The notes: generated by a model from the letters alone, not told the origin. DNA of 64,000 nt from Halobacillus sp. Marseille-P3879 (GCF_900240285.1 NZ_OESS01000001.1:1364001-1428000); one strand, 5' to 3'. Positions 28,855 through 40,225 are shown, counted from the first letter of the stretch. Numbers and translations are program-made.

Positions 28855-28884
28855 TTGTGGAACGACATTCGGAAAGACTACATT
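28855..28884 (+). promoter_or_regulatory. Candidate glpF promoter
   Basis: TTGTGG, 18-bp spacer, TACATT, ending 66 bases before the glpF start. If this is the main promoter the hairpin at 28766-28812 is not in the glpF leader, so the two sites make opposite predictions about GlpP control. Confidence 0.4.
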
Positions 28885-28950
28885 CTTCCGGCTGTTTTAC
28901 TCTTGGGTGTTGTATTTATCAGGGCGTCTTCTTCGCATTGAAAGGGGATT

Positions 28951-29754
28951 ATGATGACCGAATTTACGGGTGAGTTGATTGGAACGATGATTCTAATCAT
29001 CCTCGGCGGCGGTGTTATAGCAGGGGCTAACCTAAAGCATACAAAAGCAGAAGGAAGCTGGGTGCTGATTACCATAGCCTGGGGATTGGGTGTAGCCATG
29101 GGTGTTTATGCCGTAGGTGAATTAACAGGGGCTCATATTAATCCGGCAGTTACCCTGGGGCTGGCTGCAGTCGGAGATTTTGAATGGGGAAAGGTCCCAA
29201 TGTATATTGCTGCTCAATTGACAGGGGCGTTCATTGGAGCTGTTCTCGTATTCTTTCATTATCTTCCTCACTGGGCAGGGACAGAGGACCCTATGGCGAA
29301 GCTGTCTGTTTTCTCTACAGATCCAGCCATTGAGAGCCCGATTTCAAATTTACTTAGTGAAATAATAGGTACATTCATACTGGTTATGGGGATTTTATTT
29401 ATAGGAGCTAATGAGTTTACGGATGGACTCAATCCTCTAATTGTAGGTCTGCTTATCGTTGCGATCGGTATGTCTCTTGGATCCACCACCGGTTATGCTA
29501 TAAATCCAGCCCGTGACCTCGGTCCGCGGATTGCACATGCTGTACTGCCCATTCCAGGAAAAGGTGGTTCAAACTGGGGGTATTCGTGGATCCCGGTATT
29601 AGGGCCATCGATTGGCGGCATATATGGAGGATTGTTTTACCAGGCCATTTTTGAGGCTTCTCCTAATCTGCCTTTTTGGCTAATGAGTGCTTTGATCATC
29701 GCTATAATGACCGCATCAATGAAAGTAGAACTTAACAAAGTAAAGAAAGCATAG
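28951..29754 (+). CDS. glpF: Glycerol uptake facilitator (aquaglyceroporin)
   Basis: 267 residues from ATG 28951 (or 28954), aaagggga upstream. MIP fold: six TM helices and two half-helices with both NPA boxes (GAHINPAVTLG, YAINPARDLGPR); Asp after the second NPAR is the mark of glycerol facilitators rather than strict water channels. Provides passive glycerol entry, trapped by GlpK 18 bases downstream. In a halophile it may also leak glycerol under osmotic change, which is inference. Confidence 0.95.
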   Translation: MMTEFTGELIGTMILIILGGGVIAGANLKHTKAEGSWVLITIAWGLGVAMGVYAVGELTGAHINPAVTLGLAAVGDFEWGKVPMYIAAQLTGAFIGAVLVFFHYLPHWAGTEDPMAKLSVFSTDPAIESPISNLLSEIIGTFILVMGILFIGANEFTDGLNPLIVGLLIVAIGMSLGSTTGYAINPARDLGPRIAHAVLPIPGKGGSNWGYSWIPVLGPSIGGIYGGLFYQAIFEASPNLPFWLMSALIIAIMTASMKVELNKVKKA

Positions 29755-31272
<1,518 letters not shown>

Positions 31273-31298
31273 GGATAGATTTTTCCTTTCAGGTTTGG

Positions 31299-31397
31299 TA
31301 TACTCTATGTAAGTTAATAGATTTAGGTCGGAGATTCGGAGAGACCGCGGACCTTTGTAATTTTAAATTGCAAAGCTGTTCGTGGTCTCTTTTTTTA
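31299..31397 (+). promoter_or_regulatory. glpD leader with terminator/antiterminator hairpin
   Basis: -10 TATACT at 31299-31304, then a long hairpin: agagacc/ggtctct (31340-31346 with 31384-31390) and inner ctttg/caaag (31353-31357 with 31371-31375), followed by seven T. It lies well inside the glpD 5' leader, 98 bases before ATG, the place where B. subtilis GlpP acts on the glpD leader terminator. GlpP dependence here is inferred. Confidence 0.8.
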
Positions 31398-31494
31398 TTA
31401 GCTAATGCTCATTCTTACACATAAACCATTAAAGAATAGGGAATAAAGGAATCAGACGCCCTAAATTTAACCGATGGATAAAAGGAGAGGTAAC

Positions 31495-33159
31495 ATGAAG
31501 ACATTTTCTAACTACAACCGAAAAGAACAATTCAATCAGCTCGTCCAGGAGGATTGGGACGTACTTGTAGTCGGTGGTGGAATAACGGGCTCTGGAATTG
31601 CCCTGGATGCGGCAAGCAGGGGAATGAAAACAGCTGCAGTTGAGATGCAGGATTACGCTTCAGGTACGTCAAGCCGTTCCACAAAGCTTGTCCACGGAGG
31701 CTTGCGCTACTTGAAACAGTTTGAAGTAAAAATGGTGGCTGAAGTAGGAAAAGAGCGTGAGATTGTTTATGAAAATGGTCCTCACGTGACGACTCCTGAA
31801 TACATGATGCTTCCTTTCCATGAAGGAGGAAATTTCGGACCGTTCAGTACGAGCCTGGGTCTTAGAGTGTATGATTATTTAGCAGGTGTGAAGAAGAAAG
31901 AAAGAAGAACAATGCTTAACGCCAAAGAAACGATCGACCGTGAGCCGCTCGTTAAAAAAGAAGGGTTAAAGGGAGCAGGCATTTATGTAGAATATAAAAC
32001 AGATGATGCTCGGTTAACACTTGAAGTAATGAAAAAAGCGGTTGAACACGGTGCAGCTTCCTTAAATTATGCAAAAGTTAAAGACTTTTTATATAACAAT
32101 ACAGGAAAAATAATAGGAGCTGTTGTTGAAGATACAGTGAGCGGGGAAACCTATAAGGTAAATGCCAAGCGGGTAGTAAACGCAGGGGGACCTTGGGTAG
32201 ATGAACTTCGGGAAATAGATGGATCTAAAAAAGGAAAAACCCTTCAATTAACAAAAGGGGTACACCTTGTATTCGATCAATCTGTTTTTCCCCTGCAGCA
32301 GGCGGTTTACTTTGATACTCCAGATGGGCGCATGATTTTCGCCATTCCTCGTAATGGAAAGACTTATGTCGGCACGACGGATACTCCTTATGATGAGGAA
32401 ATTGCTCACCCAACGATGACAACCGCAGACAGAGATTATATTATCGACGCCATACACTTGATGTTTCCATCAGTAAAAGTGACAATAGATGACGTGGAAT
32501 CAAGCTGGGCAGGAGTACGCCCGTTAATTCATGAAGATGGAAAGGACCCCTCAGAGATCTCTCGAAAAGATGAAATCTTTGTATCAGATTCAGGCTTGAT
32601 CTCTATGGCAGGAGGAAAACTGACGGGCTATCGCAAAATGGCTGAGACGGCTGTCAATCTTGTTCGTGATCAGCTAGCGGAAGAGTATGGCGTTCTCTAT
32701 TCAGACTCTGAAACGAAGCATATGCCTATTTCCGGCGGTGAGGTAAAAGGGTCAGAAGGGTTTAAAGAATTTAAAGAAGAACGTGTAAGAATTGGAGAAT
32801 CAATAGGGATGACTTCAGAAACAGCGACAGCGCTTGTTGAACTGTACGGAAAAAATGTGGACACAGTATTTCAGTTTTTTAAAGATGATAAGGCTGAAGC
32901 TTCTGCCGCATTAATTGACCGGGTGGTGTTTGCTCAATTGAAGATGGGGCTTGAATATGAAGCGGTGTACAAGCCAGTTGACTTCTTTGTTCGGCGTACA
33001 GCTGCTCTTTTCTTCAATATTGCCTATGTTCATGAGCATAAGCAGGCCGTCATTGACTATATGGCAGAAGAGTTAAATTGGACAGAAGCTCAGAAGATCG
33101 AATATACAGAAGAACTTAATAAGCTTTTAACGGAAGCAGTGGAACCTGTAAAAGTATAA
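31495..33159 (+). CDS. glpD: Aerobic glycerol-3-phosphate dehydrogenase
   Basis: 554 residues from ATG 31495 (aaaggagagg 4-5 bases upstream; ATG 31474 lies before the RBS). FAD-binding Rossmann motif VVGGGITGSGIALDAASRG, GTSSRSTKLVHGGLRYL, and the DAO C-terminal domain with helical cap. Oxidises glycerol-3-phosphate to dihydroxyacetone phosphate, passing electrons to menaquinone at the membrane. DHAP then enters via TpiA (54.5 kb). Separate transcription unit from glpFK, with its own attenuating leader and a terminator. Confidence 0.97.
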   Translation: MKTFSNYNRKEQFNQLVQEDWDVLVVGGGITGSGIALDAASRGMKTAAVEMQDYASGTSSRSTKLVHGGLRYLKQFEVKMVAEVGKEREIVYENGPHVTTPEYMMLPFHEGGNFGPFSTSLGLRVYDYLAGVKKKERRTMLNAKETIDREPLVKKEGLKGAGIYVEYKTDDARLTLEVMKKAVEHGAASLNYAKVKDFLYNNTGKIIGAVVEDTVSGETYKVNAKRVVNAGGPWVDELREIDGSKKGKTLQLTKGVHLVFDQSVFPLQQAVYFDTPDGRMIFAIPRNGKTYVGTTDTPYDEEIAHPTMTTADRDYIIDAIHLMFPSVKVTIDDVESSWAGVRPLIHEDGKDPSEISRKDEIFVSDSGLISMAGGKLTGYRKMAETAVNLVRDQLAEEYGVLYSDSETKHMPISGGEVKGSEGFKEFKEERVRIGESIGMTSETATALVELYGKNVDTVFQFFKDDKAEASAALIDRVVFAQLKMGLEYEAVYKPVDFFVRRTAALFFNIAYVHEHKQAVIDYMAEELNWTEAQKIEYTEELNKLLTEAVEPVKV

Positions 33160-33168
33160 TATAATTAG

Positions 33169-33200
33169 GCGAACTCCTTATTGAGGGGTTCGCTTTTTTT
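33169..33200 (+). terminator. Terminator after glpD
   Basis: 9-bp stem (33169-33177 with 33185-33193, one G-T), 7-nt loop, seven T. Confidence 0.88.
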
Positions 33201-33242
33201 GATATACTAAAGGTATCCAATTTTTGTTAAGGGGGTGTTCTT

Positions 33243-34058
33243 ATAATCAGTGTCCAGCAGTTAATTCGAAAAGATGGGGTCAGACAGCTGATAACAGGCA
33301 TTATTTTAATCGCCGTGATGACTTTATTTCTTGTTTCTTTTTTTATTCTAGGTTTTGAGTCTATACTGCTTAATTCAATTTATATCATTGCTTTTGGATT
33401 AGCTGGTATCGCTGTATTTAGAAGTGGTTGGCAGGACGTCATACAGGCCGATAACTCTGTTGGATTTCACCAGGACTTACACCATGTCAGCTATGATCAA
33501 TTTCCTGAACGGATGTATATTGGACATCAGCCATCCTCCATATTTCATGCGTGTTTATATGATATGGGAGGTAGAGAGTATAGTGAAATCAGTCAATCCA
33601 CTCATTTTGATATTAAATTTTTCCGTCCTTTTATTTATTTCTTTTCAGGAGGAAATATTTTTCCTGCTGCTTATGACATGACAGATGAGGAAGGTTTATT
33701 ATCCTATCGTTTAATCAAAAAAGGCGGCTTTACGTGGAGGGGTTATGTCCAGCATCCTGACGGCCCGTACCTGGCTTATACTATCCAGACGAAGCAGAGC
33801 GGCAGGAGCAAATTCCGATATATTGAAGGTGATCAATGCCGATGGGAGGCCGAAGGTGATGCATTTATTGGCCACTTTACGGTTACAGATGAAAAAGGAC
33901 ACATATGGGCCGTTATCAAAAGGGATGCCGTTCCGTCCGAGGCTGCTGATCGGTTTGACCGAATAACTGGTTACTTGATTGAGTGGAAGGAAAGAAGAGA
34001 TATTCCTCAATCGCTTATCGCTTTTCTCTTTTTAATTCAGACGAATACGAGTATATAG
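33243..34058 (+). CDS. Unknown membrane-anchored protein, apparent ATA start
   Basis: Not recognised. The frame is open from an ATA at 33243, which sits 6-7 bases after a strong RBS (aagggggtg, 33227-33235); no ATG/GTG/TTG occurs in frame until GTG 33315 and ATG 33318, which have no RBS and would cut the first TM. From 33243 the product is about 271 residues: short basic cytoplasmic start (ISVQQLIRKDGVRQL), two adjacent TM helices (about 17-65), then a 200-residue soluble, aromatic-rich beta-type domain (GGFTWRGYVQHPDG, GDAFIGHFTVTDEKGHIWAVIK) resembling lipocalin/tubby-like anti-parallel sheets only in pattern. Own terminator follows. Could also be a gene with a mutated start. Confidence 0.65.
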   Translation: MISVQQLIRKDGVRQLITGIILIAVMTLFLVSFFILGFESILLNSIYIIAFGLAGIAVFRSGWQDVIQADNSVGFHQDLHHVSYDQFPERMYIGHQPSSIFHACLYDMGGREYSEISQSTHFDIKFFRPFIYFFSGGNIFPAAYDMTDEEGLLSYRLIKKGGFTWRGYVQHPDGPYLAYTIQTKQSGRSKFRYIEGDQCRWEAEGDAFIGHFTVTDEKGHIWAVIKRDAVPSEAADRFDRITGYLIEWKERRDIPQSLIAFLFLIQTNTSI

Positions 34059-34087
34059 AACTATGACTGTTTCGGTCATAGTTTTTT
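34059..34087 (+). terminator. Terminator after the unknown membrane protein
   Basis: Perfect 9-bp stem (34059-34067 with 34075-34083), 7-nt loop, T run to 34087. Confidence 0.85.
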
Positions 34088-34099
34088 ATATAAAATTAC

Positions 34100-34130
34100 T
34101 TGATATTTACGTTAACGTTAATGGTACGAT
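34100..34130 (+). promoter_or_regulatory. MerR-type promoter with 19-bp spacer and central palindrome
   Basis: TTGATA (34100-34105), 19-bp spacer, TACGAT (34125-34130). The spacer contains the perfect palindrome ACGTTAACGT (34109-34118). Long 19-bp spacers with a dyad between -35 and -10 are the hallmark of MerR-regulated promoters; MerR-type regulators of acyl-CoA catabolism (LiuR group) use ACGT-rich dyads, as I recall. Probably the autoregulated promoter of the next gene. Confidence 0.7.
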
Positions 34131-34170
34131 TTAATTATCGGAAAATTTGAAAAACAAGGGTGAATGAACC

Positions 34171-34554
34171 ATGCATGAATCGATTTCAGATATTGCACAT
34201 GCTTATCAAGTATCGGCGAGAACCCTTCGTTATTATGAGGAACTGGGTATGCTCTCCCCTCAACGATTAGAGGGAAAGCGTGTCTATACCTCACGGGAAA
34301 AAACAAGACTAACTCTCATCTTGAGAGGAAAGAAATACGGGTTCACTTTGCAGCAGATTAGGGAAATGATTCAGCTTTTTGATCAGGATCCTACCGGGGT
34401 TCAACAATTAGAAGCAACGATTAAGTACGGTCAGGAAAAAATTGAAGAGATGGACCAGCGGATTGAGGAATTACAAGAATTACGGACTGAAATGAATGGC
34501 TGGCTTGCAAAGTTCAGGGACGAATTAAAAAGCAGAAAGAGAGAATCCATATAA
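34171..34554 (+). CDS. MerR-family regulator of acyl-CoA metabolism (inferred)
   Basis: 127 residues: MerR winged helix-turn-helix (ISDIAHAYQVSARTLRYYEELGML, pieces at residues 5-28), wing, then a dimerisation coiled coil (about 75-115). No Cys pair for metal binding and no long effector domain, so it belongs to the short MerR type that senses small molecules or acts as in the LiuR/AcdR group. The next gene, 118 bases on, is an acyl-CoA dehydrogenase, the likely target. RBS aaggg before ATG 34171. Confidence 0.85.
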   Translation: MHESISDIAHAYQVSARTLRYYEELGMLSPQRLEGKRVYTSREKTRLTLILRGKKYGFTLQQIREMIQLFDQDPTGVQQLEATIKYGQEKIEEMDQRIEELQELRTEMNGWLAKFRDELKSRKRESI

Positions 34555-34621
34555 ATCTATATGAAATCTAACCAGTCGATTTATCCATATACCCAGGACC
34601 CGTTTCTCGTTGATAAATCGA
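34548..34621. repeat. Inverted repeats between merR-type gene and acyl-CoA dehydrogenase
   Basis: A small dyad catata-N4-tatatg (34548-34563) overlaps the merR stop, and a perfect 10-bp inverted repeat tcgatttatc / gataaatcga (34576-34585 with 34612-34621) brackets 26 bases. No T run follows, so it is not a standard terminator; an operator or leader fold is possible. Confidence 0.5.
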
Positions 34622-34672
34622 ATGCACTAAACTCAGTTAGAACCAGGACATGGGGGGCAGGGAGGGAAATCG

Positions 34673-36343
34673 ATGAATTTTTACAGTCTGGATGAGGATT
34701 TGAAGACGATTTTGAAGAAGCAGCTTGATGACTCAATGTTCTCCTGGGCGGAAGAACAACTTACTGAATTTGGAAGGAAGTGTGGTGAAGAAATAGATGA
34801 GAGGGCTGTGCACACAGACAGAGAAGGCCAGCCCCGGCTGATTAAATATGATCAGATGGGAGAAGACATTTCTGAAGTATGGGTAAATGAAGGGTATAAA
34901 AAAACGGTTGAAGAAACATACAAAGAAGGAATTGTCGGCTATATTCATAAACCGATCCCTGATTTAAATAGAAAAGGGAACTACACATATTCTTTTGCTC
35001 AGGGCTACTTGTTATCACAGGCCGAGCCTGGATTTTACTGTCCTGTCACCCTTACGATGGCAACTGCGTATTTAATTGAACATTATGCCAGTGAGGAAAT
35101 AAAAAACAAATACTTTCCTCACGTCATCTCAACGGGAGAAGTAGAGTTATATGAGGGAGCTACTTTTTTAACAGAACGCCAGGGCGGATCAGATGTGGGA
35201 GCCAACAAAGTAAAAGCAGTAAAAGAAAAAAATATCTACCGAATCTATGGAGAAAAATACTTTGCAAGCAATGCCGGAATGTGTGGGGTTGCTATGGTAC
35301 TGGCTCGTATAGAAGGGGCTGGAGAGGGGACAAAAGGGCTGAGTTTATTCTTAGTCCCCTGGCGAAAAGACGACGGAAAACTTAATGGAGTATCGATTCG
35401 TAGACTGAAGGATAAATTAGGTGTGCGGGCTGTCCCTTCAGCGGAAGTTGAATTTCAAGGAGCAGAAGCCTATTTAATTGGAGAAGCTGACCAGGGATTT
35501 TATTACATGATAGAAGCTTTAAACTTATCGAGAGTATGTAATGCGGTTGCTTCTATAGGAATTATGCGCCGTGCATATTTGGAAGCTGAATTATATGCTA
35601 ACAAACGAACTGCTTTTGGACAGAAACTTATTCAATACCCTATGATCCAGGACACTTTAGTTCGTATGAGAGTGAAACAAGAAACAGAAACGAGTTCCGT
35701 TTTTAAAATGGTTGAGATGTTTGACCAGGCGGCCCGTTTTCCGAGAGAAAGAAGCCATAAGGAACAAGTGATTAACAGACTACTTATTGCAATTATGAAG
35801 AAAGAAACAGCTGAGCAATCGATTCATTTTTCCCATGAAGCCATTGAAATGCATGGGGGAAACGGATTTATTGAAGATTTTGTAACTCCAAGATTACTAA
35901 GAGATGCTCAGGTGTTAACGGTTTGGGAAGGGACAGCTAATATTTTAGGGTTAGAAGTACTTCGTCTGCTGAATAAGTTTAAAGCACATAAACTGTTTTT
36001 TTTAGACCTGAAAGGTGTATTAAATCGAATTTCTATTCTGCCCTCAGAGAAACAAATGGTTGAGGAATCGATTCATGAAACCGATCAATTTATTGACTCA
36101 GTGCTTGCAATGACTCAAGAAACTCAAACATACTACAGTAAGAAAATCGCTAAGAAACTCGCCGATTTATATGAAGGAGCTCATGCCCTGTCAAGAGCGG
36201 ATGAAAATGATAGAAAACGAAAAGTAGCTGAAGTATTCATCTCCATGACTTTTGGTCAGGAACTCCCTCTGCAGGATCCGTTATCATTAAAGTATGCAGA
36301 AGATGTGCTGGAAACTGCTGATGACTTTGTGAACAAAAACTGA
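34673..36343 (+). CDS. AidB-like acyl-CoA dehydrogenase
   Basis: 556 residues, longer than standard acyl-CoA dehydrogenases (about 380) because of an N-terminal extension (about 110) and a C-terminal helical domain (about 440-556). FAD-binding and middle-domain motifs: LTERQGGSDVGANK, and the AidB-like VWEGTANILGLEVLR near 425; GQKLIQYPMIQD is the helical-bundle motif. Substrate unknown: AidB itself binds DNA and has weak isovaleryl-CoA dehydrogenase activity; Gram-positive members are usually catabolic enzymes. ATG 34673 follows gggaggg. Likely controlled by the adjacent MerR protein. Confidence 0.88.
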   Translation: MNFYSLDEDLKTILKKQLDDSMFSWAEEQLTEFGRKCGEEIDERAVHTDREGQPRLIKYDQMGEDISEVWVNEGYKKTVEETYKEGIVGYIHKPIPDLNRKGNYTYSFAQGYLLSQAEPGFYCPVTLTMATAYLIEHYASEEIKNKYFPHVISTGEVELYEGATFLTERQGGSDVGANKVKAVKEKNIYRIYGEKYFASNAGMCGVAMVLARIEGAGEGTKGLSLFLVPWRKDDGKLNGVSIRRLKDKLGVRAVPSAEVEFQGAEAYLIGEADQGFYYMIEALNLSRVCNAVASIGIMRRAYLEAELYANKRTAFGQKLIQYPMIQDTLVRMRVKQETETSSVFKMVEMFDQAARFPRERSHKEQVINRLLIAIMKKETAEQSIHFSHEAIEMHGGNGFIEDFVTPRLLRDAQVLTVWEGTANILGLEVLRLLNKFKAHKLFFLDLKGVLNRISILPSEKQMVEESIHETDQFIDSVLAMTQETQTYYSKKIAKKLADLYEGAHALSRADENDRKRKVAEVFISMTFGQELPLQDPLSLKYAEDVLETADDFVNKN

Positions 36344-36368
36344 TGTGAATGCTCACATCAGTTTTTTT
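36339..36368 (+). terminator. Terminator after acyl-CoA dehydrogenase
   Basis: Perfect 10-bp stem (36339-36348 with 36353-36362) containing the stop codon, 4-nt loop, T run. Confidence 0.9.
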
Positions 36369-36545
36369 GTTCACTTTCCGGTAGTAAGCAAAGGTTTTAA
36401 ATGATTAGATTCTTAATAATGATACGAATCGATTTTGTTATTATAAATAGGGAAGAATAATCCTGTAACGATTGACGGTCAAACTTCAACATGTTAGCAT
36501 ATTAGCAGACTAAAGGATTTGCGGAGAGAAGGGAAGGAATCTATT

Positions 36546-37733
36546 ATGGCGAAACGGCTAATGTTTGAAAAGCCACTAGGAATGCGCGACACGCTTCCTT
36601 TTTTTTATAATCAAAAGTCAAAAGCGAGAGAGCAGTTAAAGACATCGATTCTATCTTATGGGTATGTATTTATGGATACACCATTTCTTGAGTATCACGA
36701 AACCATAGGGAAGGTCAGTGCTACCAAAGAACAACGACTATTTAAGCTGTTGGATCAGCAGGGTCATACACTCGTTCTTCGTCCAGACATGACAGCACCA
36801 ATTGCCAGAGTAGCAGCTTCTCAACTAAAAGATGCAGAGTACCCTCTGCGCCTGGCCTATGATGGTCCTGTATTCCGTGCCCAGCAGGCTGAAGGGGGCA
36901 AACCTGCACAATTTGAACAAGTTGGAACGGAATTGATCGGGGATCATTCCTCTTATGGGGATGCAGAAGTGATTGCCCTGCTTGTTGAATCGTTAAAGCA
37001 GACGGGTTTAGATGATTTTGTTATTACTATCGGACATATAGGATATGTAAAAGCCTTTTTTAAAGACGTAATGGGAGAAGATATAGAAACTACTGAGCAG
37101 CTGTTGGAATACCTTTATCGGAAAAACTATGTAGGATATCGTGAGAAAGTAAAGCAGCTGGGCTTAAATGACGAGAAGAAAAAAGCACTGCTTGCTCTGC
37201 TGGAACTTCGTGGGGGAGAAGAAGTATTTACAAGAAGTAAATCCCTCGCTCGCAACCAAGTGTGCATGCAGGCTGTAAATGAACTAAAGCAGCTGTTTAA
37301 ATTGTTGAGCAATTACGGGGTAGATAAACATATACGTTTTGATTTAAATCTCATTAGTCATATGAATTACTATACAGGCATTCTCTTTGAAGGATATGCA
37401 CCTAATCTTGGAGCACTGTTATGTAACGGAGGCCGATACGACACATTGCTTCCTTCTTTTCAATTAAATGCATCGGCTACAGGTTTCGCTATTCACTTAG
37501 AGCGTCTGGTAGAAGCTTTGAGTGATTATTCAAATGGGGAAACACGTGTGGGAATTATTGTAGACGATGAGACGCATGCCCAGGGAATAAAGCGAGCTGC
37601 TGAGTTGAGAAGAGAAGAAGGATATCAAGTTCTTCTGCAGCATATCGATCAAATTCCTGATCTAAATGAATTTAAAAGCCAATTAAGAGAATATGAAGAT
37701 TTTACTTTGAAAGGGGCGGAAGGGAATGAGTAA
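36546..37733 (+). CDS. hisZ: ATP phosphoribosyltransferase regulatory subunit
   Basis: 395 residues from ATG 36546 (gggaagga 8 bases upstream; frame open from 36519). A class II histidyl-tRNA-synthetase-like fold: motif 2 region [13 protein letters not shown], and [12 protein letters not shown], but no anticodon-binding domain, which marks HisZ rather than HisS. HisZ and the short HisG form the hetero-octameric first enzyme of histidine synthesis and carry its feedback inhibition. First of eight overlapping genes. No T-box element seen upstream. Confidence 0.95.
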   Translation: MAKRLMFEKPLGMRDTLPFFYNQKSKAREQLKTSILSYGYVFMDTPFLEYHETIGKVSATKEQRLFKLLDQQGHTLVLRPDMTAPIARVAASQLKDAEYPLRLAYDGPVFRAQQAEGGKPAQFEQVGTELIGDHSSYGDAEVIALLVESLKQTGLDDFVITIGHIGYVKAFFKDVMGEDIETTEQLLEYLYRKNYVGYREKVKQLGLNDEKKKALLALLELRGGEEVFTRSKSLARNQVCMQAVNELKQLFKLLSNYGVDKHIRFDLNLISHMNYYTGILFEGYAPNLGALLCNGGRYDTLLPSFQLNASATGFAIHLERLVEALSDYSNGETRVGIIVDDETHAQGIKRAAELRREEGYQVLLQHIDQIPDLNEFKSQLREYEDFTLKGAEGNE

Positions 37734-38361
37734 ACCTTTAACAATAGCCATGCCTAAAGGGCGTATTTACGAGGAAGCCGCTGAACTGATGCAGCAGGCT
37801 GGCTACGATTTGTCTGCTGACGCCGAAAAATCGAGAAAGCTCATTCTCGAATTCCCAGAACAGAACATCCAGGTAATGATGGCTAAACCTATGGATGTGG
37901 TAACCTATGTAGAATACGGAGCTGCCGATATAGGAATAGCAGGAAAAGACGTGCTTTTAGAACAGGATCGAGATGTTTATGAAGTACTCGACTTGAAGAT
38001 CAGTCCATGTTATGTGGCTGTTGCTGGATTGCCAAATCAACCATTAAGTCGTATCGCCCCTAAGATTGCAACGAAATATCCGAAAATTGCTTCTGATTAT
38101 TTCCGTGAACAAGGCGAACAAATTGAAATTATTCCACTTAATGGTTCGATTGAACTGGCTCCCATTATTGGACTGACTGACAGAATCGTGGATATTGTTT
38201 CTACAGGAAGAACACTAAAAGAAAATGGGCTTATCGAGTACGAAAAAATCTCCGATATTACATCAAGACTTATTGTGAACCCTGTCAGCTATCGTCTTAA
38301 GAGTACAGAGATTGATGAAATGGTAGCAGGTCTCAGTCAAGCAGTGGGGGTAGAAGCCTAA
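37726..38361 (+). CDS. hisG: ATP phosphoribosyltransferase, short form
   Basis: 211 residues, the short HisG type that lacks the C-terminal ACT-like regulatory domain and needs HisZ. Motifs [13 protein letters not shown] and [16 protein letters not shown] (PRPP-binding). Catalyses PRPP plus ATP to phosphoribosyl-ATP. Overlaps hisZ by 8 bases and hisD by 1 (TAATG). Confidence 0.97.
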   Translation: MSKPLTIAMPKGRIYEEAAELMQQAGYDLSADAEKSRKLILEFPEQNIQVMMAKPMDVVTYVEYGAADIGIAGKDVLLEQDRDVYEVLDLKISPCYVAVAGLPNQPLSRIAPKIATKYPKIASDYFREQGEQIEIIPLNGSIELAPIIGLTDRIVDIVSTGRTLKENGLIEYEKISDITSRLIVNPVSYRLKSTEIDEMVAGLSQAVGVEA

Positions 38362-39635
38362 TGAAAATTATAAAGAAAGAAGAAATCAGTTCTTTAAAGA
38401 GAAGTGTCGATCAGGGCACAGAAGCACAGCGCGAAACCGTGAAGAAGATTATTGAAGAAGTTCGCACTCATGGAAATATGGCCGTTAAGCGTTTTACTGA
38501 ACAATTTGATGGAACGACACTGGATCAATGGCGAGTTACAGAAGACGAAATTGATGAAGCTTATGAGACATTAGACGGGGAATTTGTTCAAGTGCTGAGT
38601 GAAGCTGCAGAAAACATTCGCAAGTTTCACGAAAAGCAACAAGCTAACTCCTGGTTTCAAACGGCTGAAGATGGATCGATAACAGGACAAAAAATCACCC
38701 CGATAGATGCAGCAGGCGTATATGTTCCAGGCGGCACAGCAGCCTACCCTTCTTCTGTGTTTATGAATATAATCCCGGCCCAGGTGGCCGGTGTTAAAAG
38801 GGTTGTTATGGTAACTCCCCCTGGACAAGACGGCAAGGTTCCTTCAGGAGTTTTAGTTTCAGCGAAATTACTCGGCGTTACTGAGATATATAAAGTCGGC
38901 GGTGCTCAAGCTGTTGCAGCTCTAGCCTACGGAACTGAAACCTTGTTACCTGTAGATAAAATTACCGGCCCGGGGAATGTTTATGTCGCGTTGGCTAAAC
39001 GAGAAGTGTTTGGTGATGTGGATATTGATATGATCGCTGGACCAAGCGAAATTGCGGTCTTAGCTGATGAAACGGCCCGTGCAGCAGAAGTAGCAGCAGA
39101 TTTATTATCTCAGGCAGAGCATGATGCACGTTCCTCAAGTGTCCTTGTTACAACAAGCAAAAAGCTGGCCGAAGAGGTCCATCAGTCCCTTAATGAGCAG
39201 CTCAGTACTCTACCTCGTTATGAGACTGCTAAGGCCAGTATTGAGGATTATGGGGCCGTAGTTTTATGCAGTAGTAAAGAGGAAGCAATCGATGCTGTTA
39301 ACGAAATTGCTGCTGAACACCTTGAAATTGTTACTGAGAACCCTTTTGAAGACATGGCAAAAGTAAAACATGCCGGGGCAATATTCCTGGGCCCTTACAG
39401 CAGCGAGCCTGTTGGTGATTATTTTGCAGGCCCGAACCATGTATTACCTACAAGCGGAACGGCCCGTTTTTCCAGTCCGTTATCCGTAGATGATTTTCAA
39501 AAAAGAACAAGTATTATTTCTTACAGCTCGGAGGCGCTTAAAAGAGATGGTGATAAAATTGCCCGGTTTGCCCGGTTAGAAGGGCTGGAAGCTCACGCGA
39601 GGGCAGTAGAAGCCCGGAAAGGAAGATGGAAATGA
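38361..39635 (+). CDS. hisD: Histidinol dehydrogenase
   Basis: 424 residues. Characteristic [15 protein letters not shown] and [13 protein letters not shown] with zinc-binding Gln/His, and [11 protein letters not shown]. Oxidises L-histidinol to L-histidine in two NAD-dependent steps. Translationally coupled to both neighbours. Confidence 0.97.
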   Translation: MKIIKKEEISSLKRSVDQGTEAQRETVKKIIEEVRTHGNMAVKRFTEQFDGTTLDQWRVTEDEIDEAYETLDGEFVQVLSEAAENIRKFHEKQQANSWFQTAEDGSITGQKITPIDAAGVYVPGGTAAYPSSVFMNIIPAQVAGVKRVVMVTPPGQDGKVPSGVLVSAKLLGVTEIYKVGGAQAVAALAYGTETLLPVDKITGPGNVYVALAKREVFGDVDIDMIAGPSEIAVLADETARAAEVAADLLSQAEHDARSSSVLVTTSKKLAEEVHQSLNEQLSTLPRYETAKASIEDYGAVVLCSSKEEAIDAVNEIAAEHLEIVTENPFEDMAKVKHAGAIFLGPYSSEPVGDYFAGPNHVLPTSGTARFSSPLSVDDFQKRTSIISYSSEALKRDGDKIARFARLEGLEAHARAVEARKGRWK

Positions 39636-40225
39636 CCAATATCCGTAAAGCAAGTTTAAATAGGAAGACGAGAGAAACAGATATCGAGCTTGCCTTTTCA
39701 ATCGATGGAGAAGGTAAGTCAGAACTCGATGTCCAGGTCCCTTTTATGTCTCATATGCTGGAATTGTTTACAAAACACGGATTGTTTAATTTAAAGGTAA
39801 ATGGAAAAGGCGACGTTGAAGTGGACGATCACCACCTGACAGAAGATATTGGTATTGTCCTCGGTCAAGCTTTACGGGAGGCATTAGGGGATAAGTACGG
39901 AATAAAAAGGTACGGATCGATGACCTTGCCGATGGATGAAACTTTAGTTACTGTAGCCGTTGATTTAAGCGATCGTCCACATTTGGAATGGCGGGCTGAG
40001 CTTCCAAAAGACCGGGTAGGCACTTTCGACACGGAAAATGTTCATGAGTTTTTCTGGAAGCTGGCTGTCGAAGGACGGATGAACCTACATATTGTGGTGC
40101 ATCATGGTCACAATACCCATCACATTATAGAAGCCATGTTTAAGGCTTTTGCAAGAGCACTGGATGAGGCCACTCAGGTGGACCCGAGGATAAAAGGGGT
40201 TCCCAGTACGAAAGGAAGTTTATGA
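39632..40225 (+). CDS. hisB: Imidazoleglycerol-phosphate dehydratase
   Basis: 197 residues from ATG 39632, in an ATGA overlap with the hisD stop; ATG 39626 is only just after the RBS ggaaaggaag so is less likely. Monofunctional dehydratase (no phosphatase domain). Two metal-binding motifs: [10 protein letters not shown] and [13 protein letters not shown]. Converts imidazole-glycerol phosphate to imidazole-acetol phosphate. Confidence 0.96.
   Translation: MTNIRKASLNRKTRETDIELAFSIDGEGKSELDVQVPFMSHMLELFTKHGLFNLKVNGKGDVEVDDHHLTEDIGIVLGQALREALGDKYGIKRYGSMTLPMDETLVTVAVDLSDRPHLEWRAELPKDRVGTFDTENVHEFFWKLAVEGRMNLHIVVHHGHNTHHIIEAMFKAFARALDEATQVDPRIKGVPSTKGSL

Noticed and set aside
36369-36545. T-box leader for the his operon
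   Set aside because: About 177 bases before hisZ contain no AGGGTGG-NACCGCG T-box motif and no antiterminator pair with a T-run hairpin that I can find.
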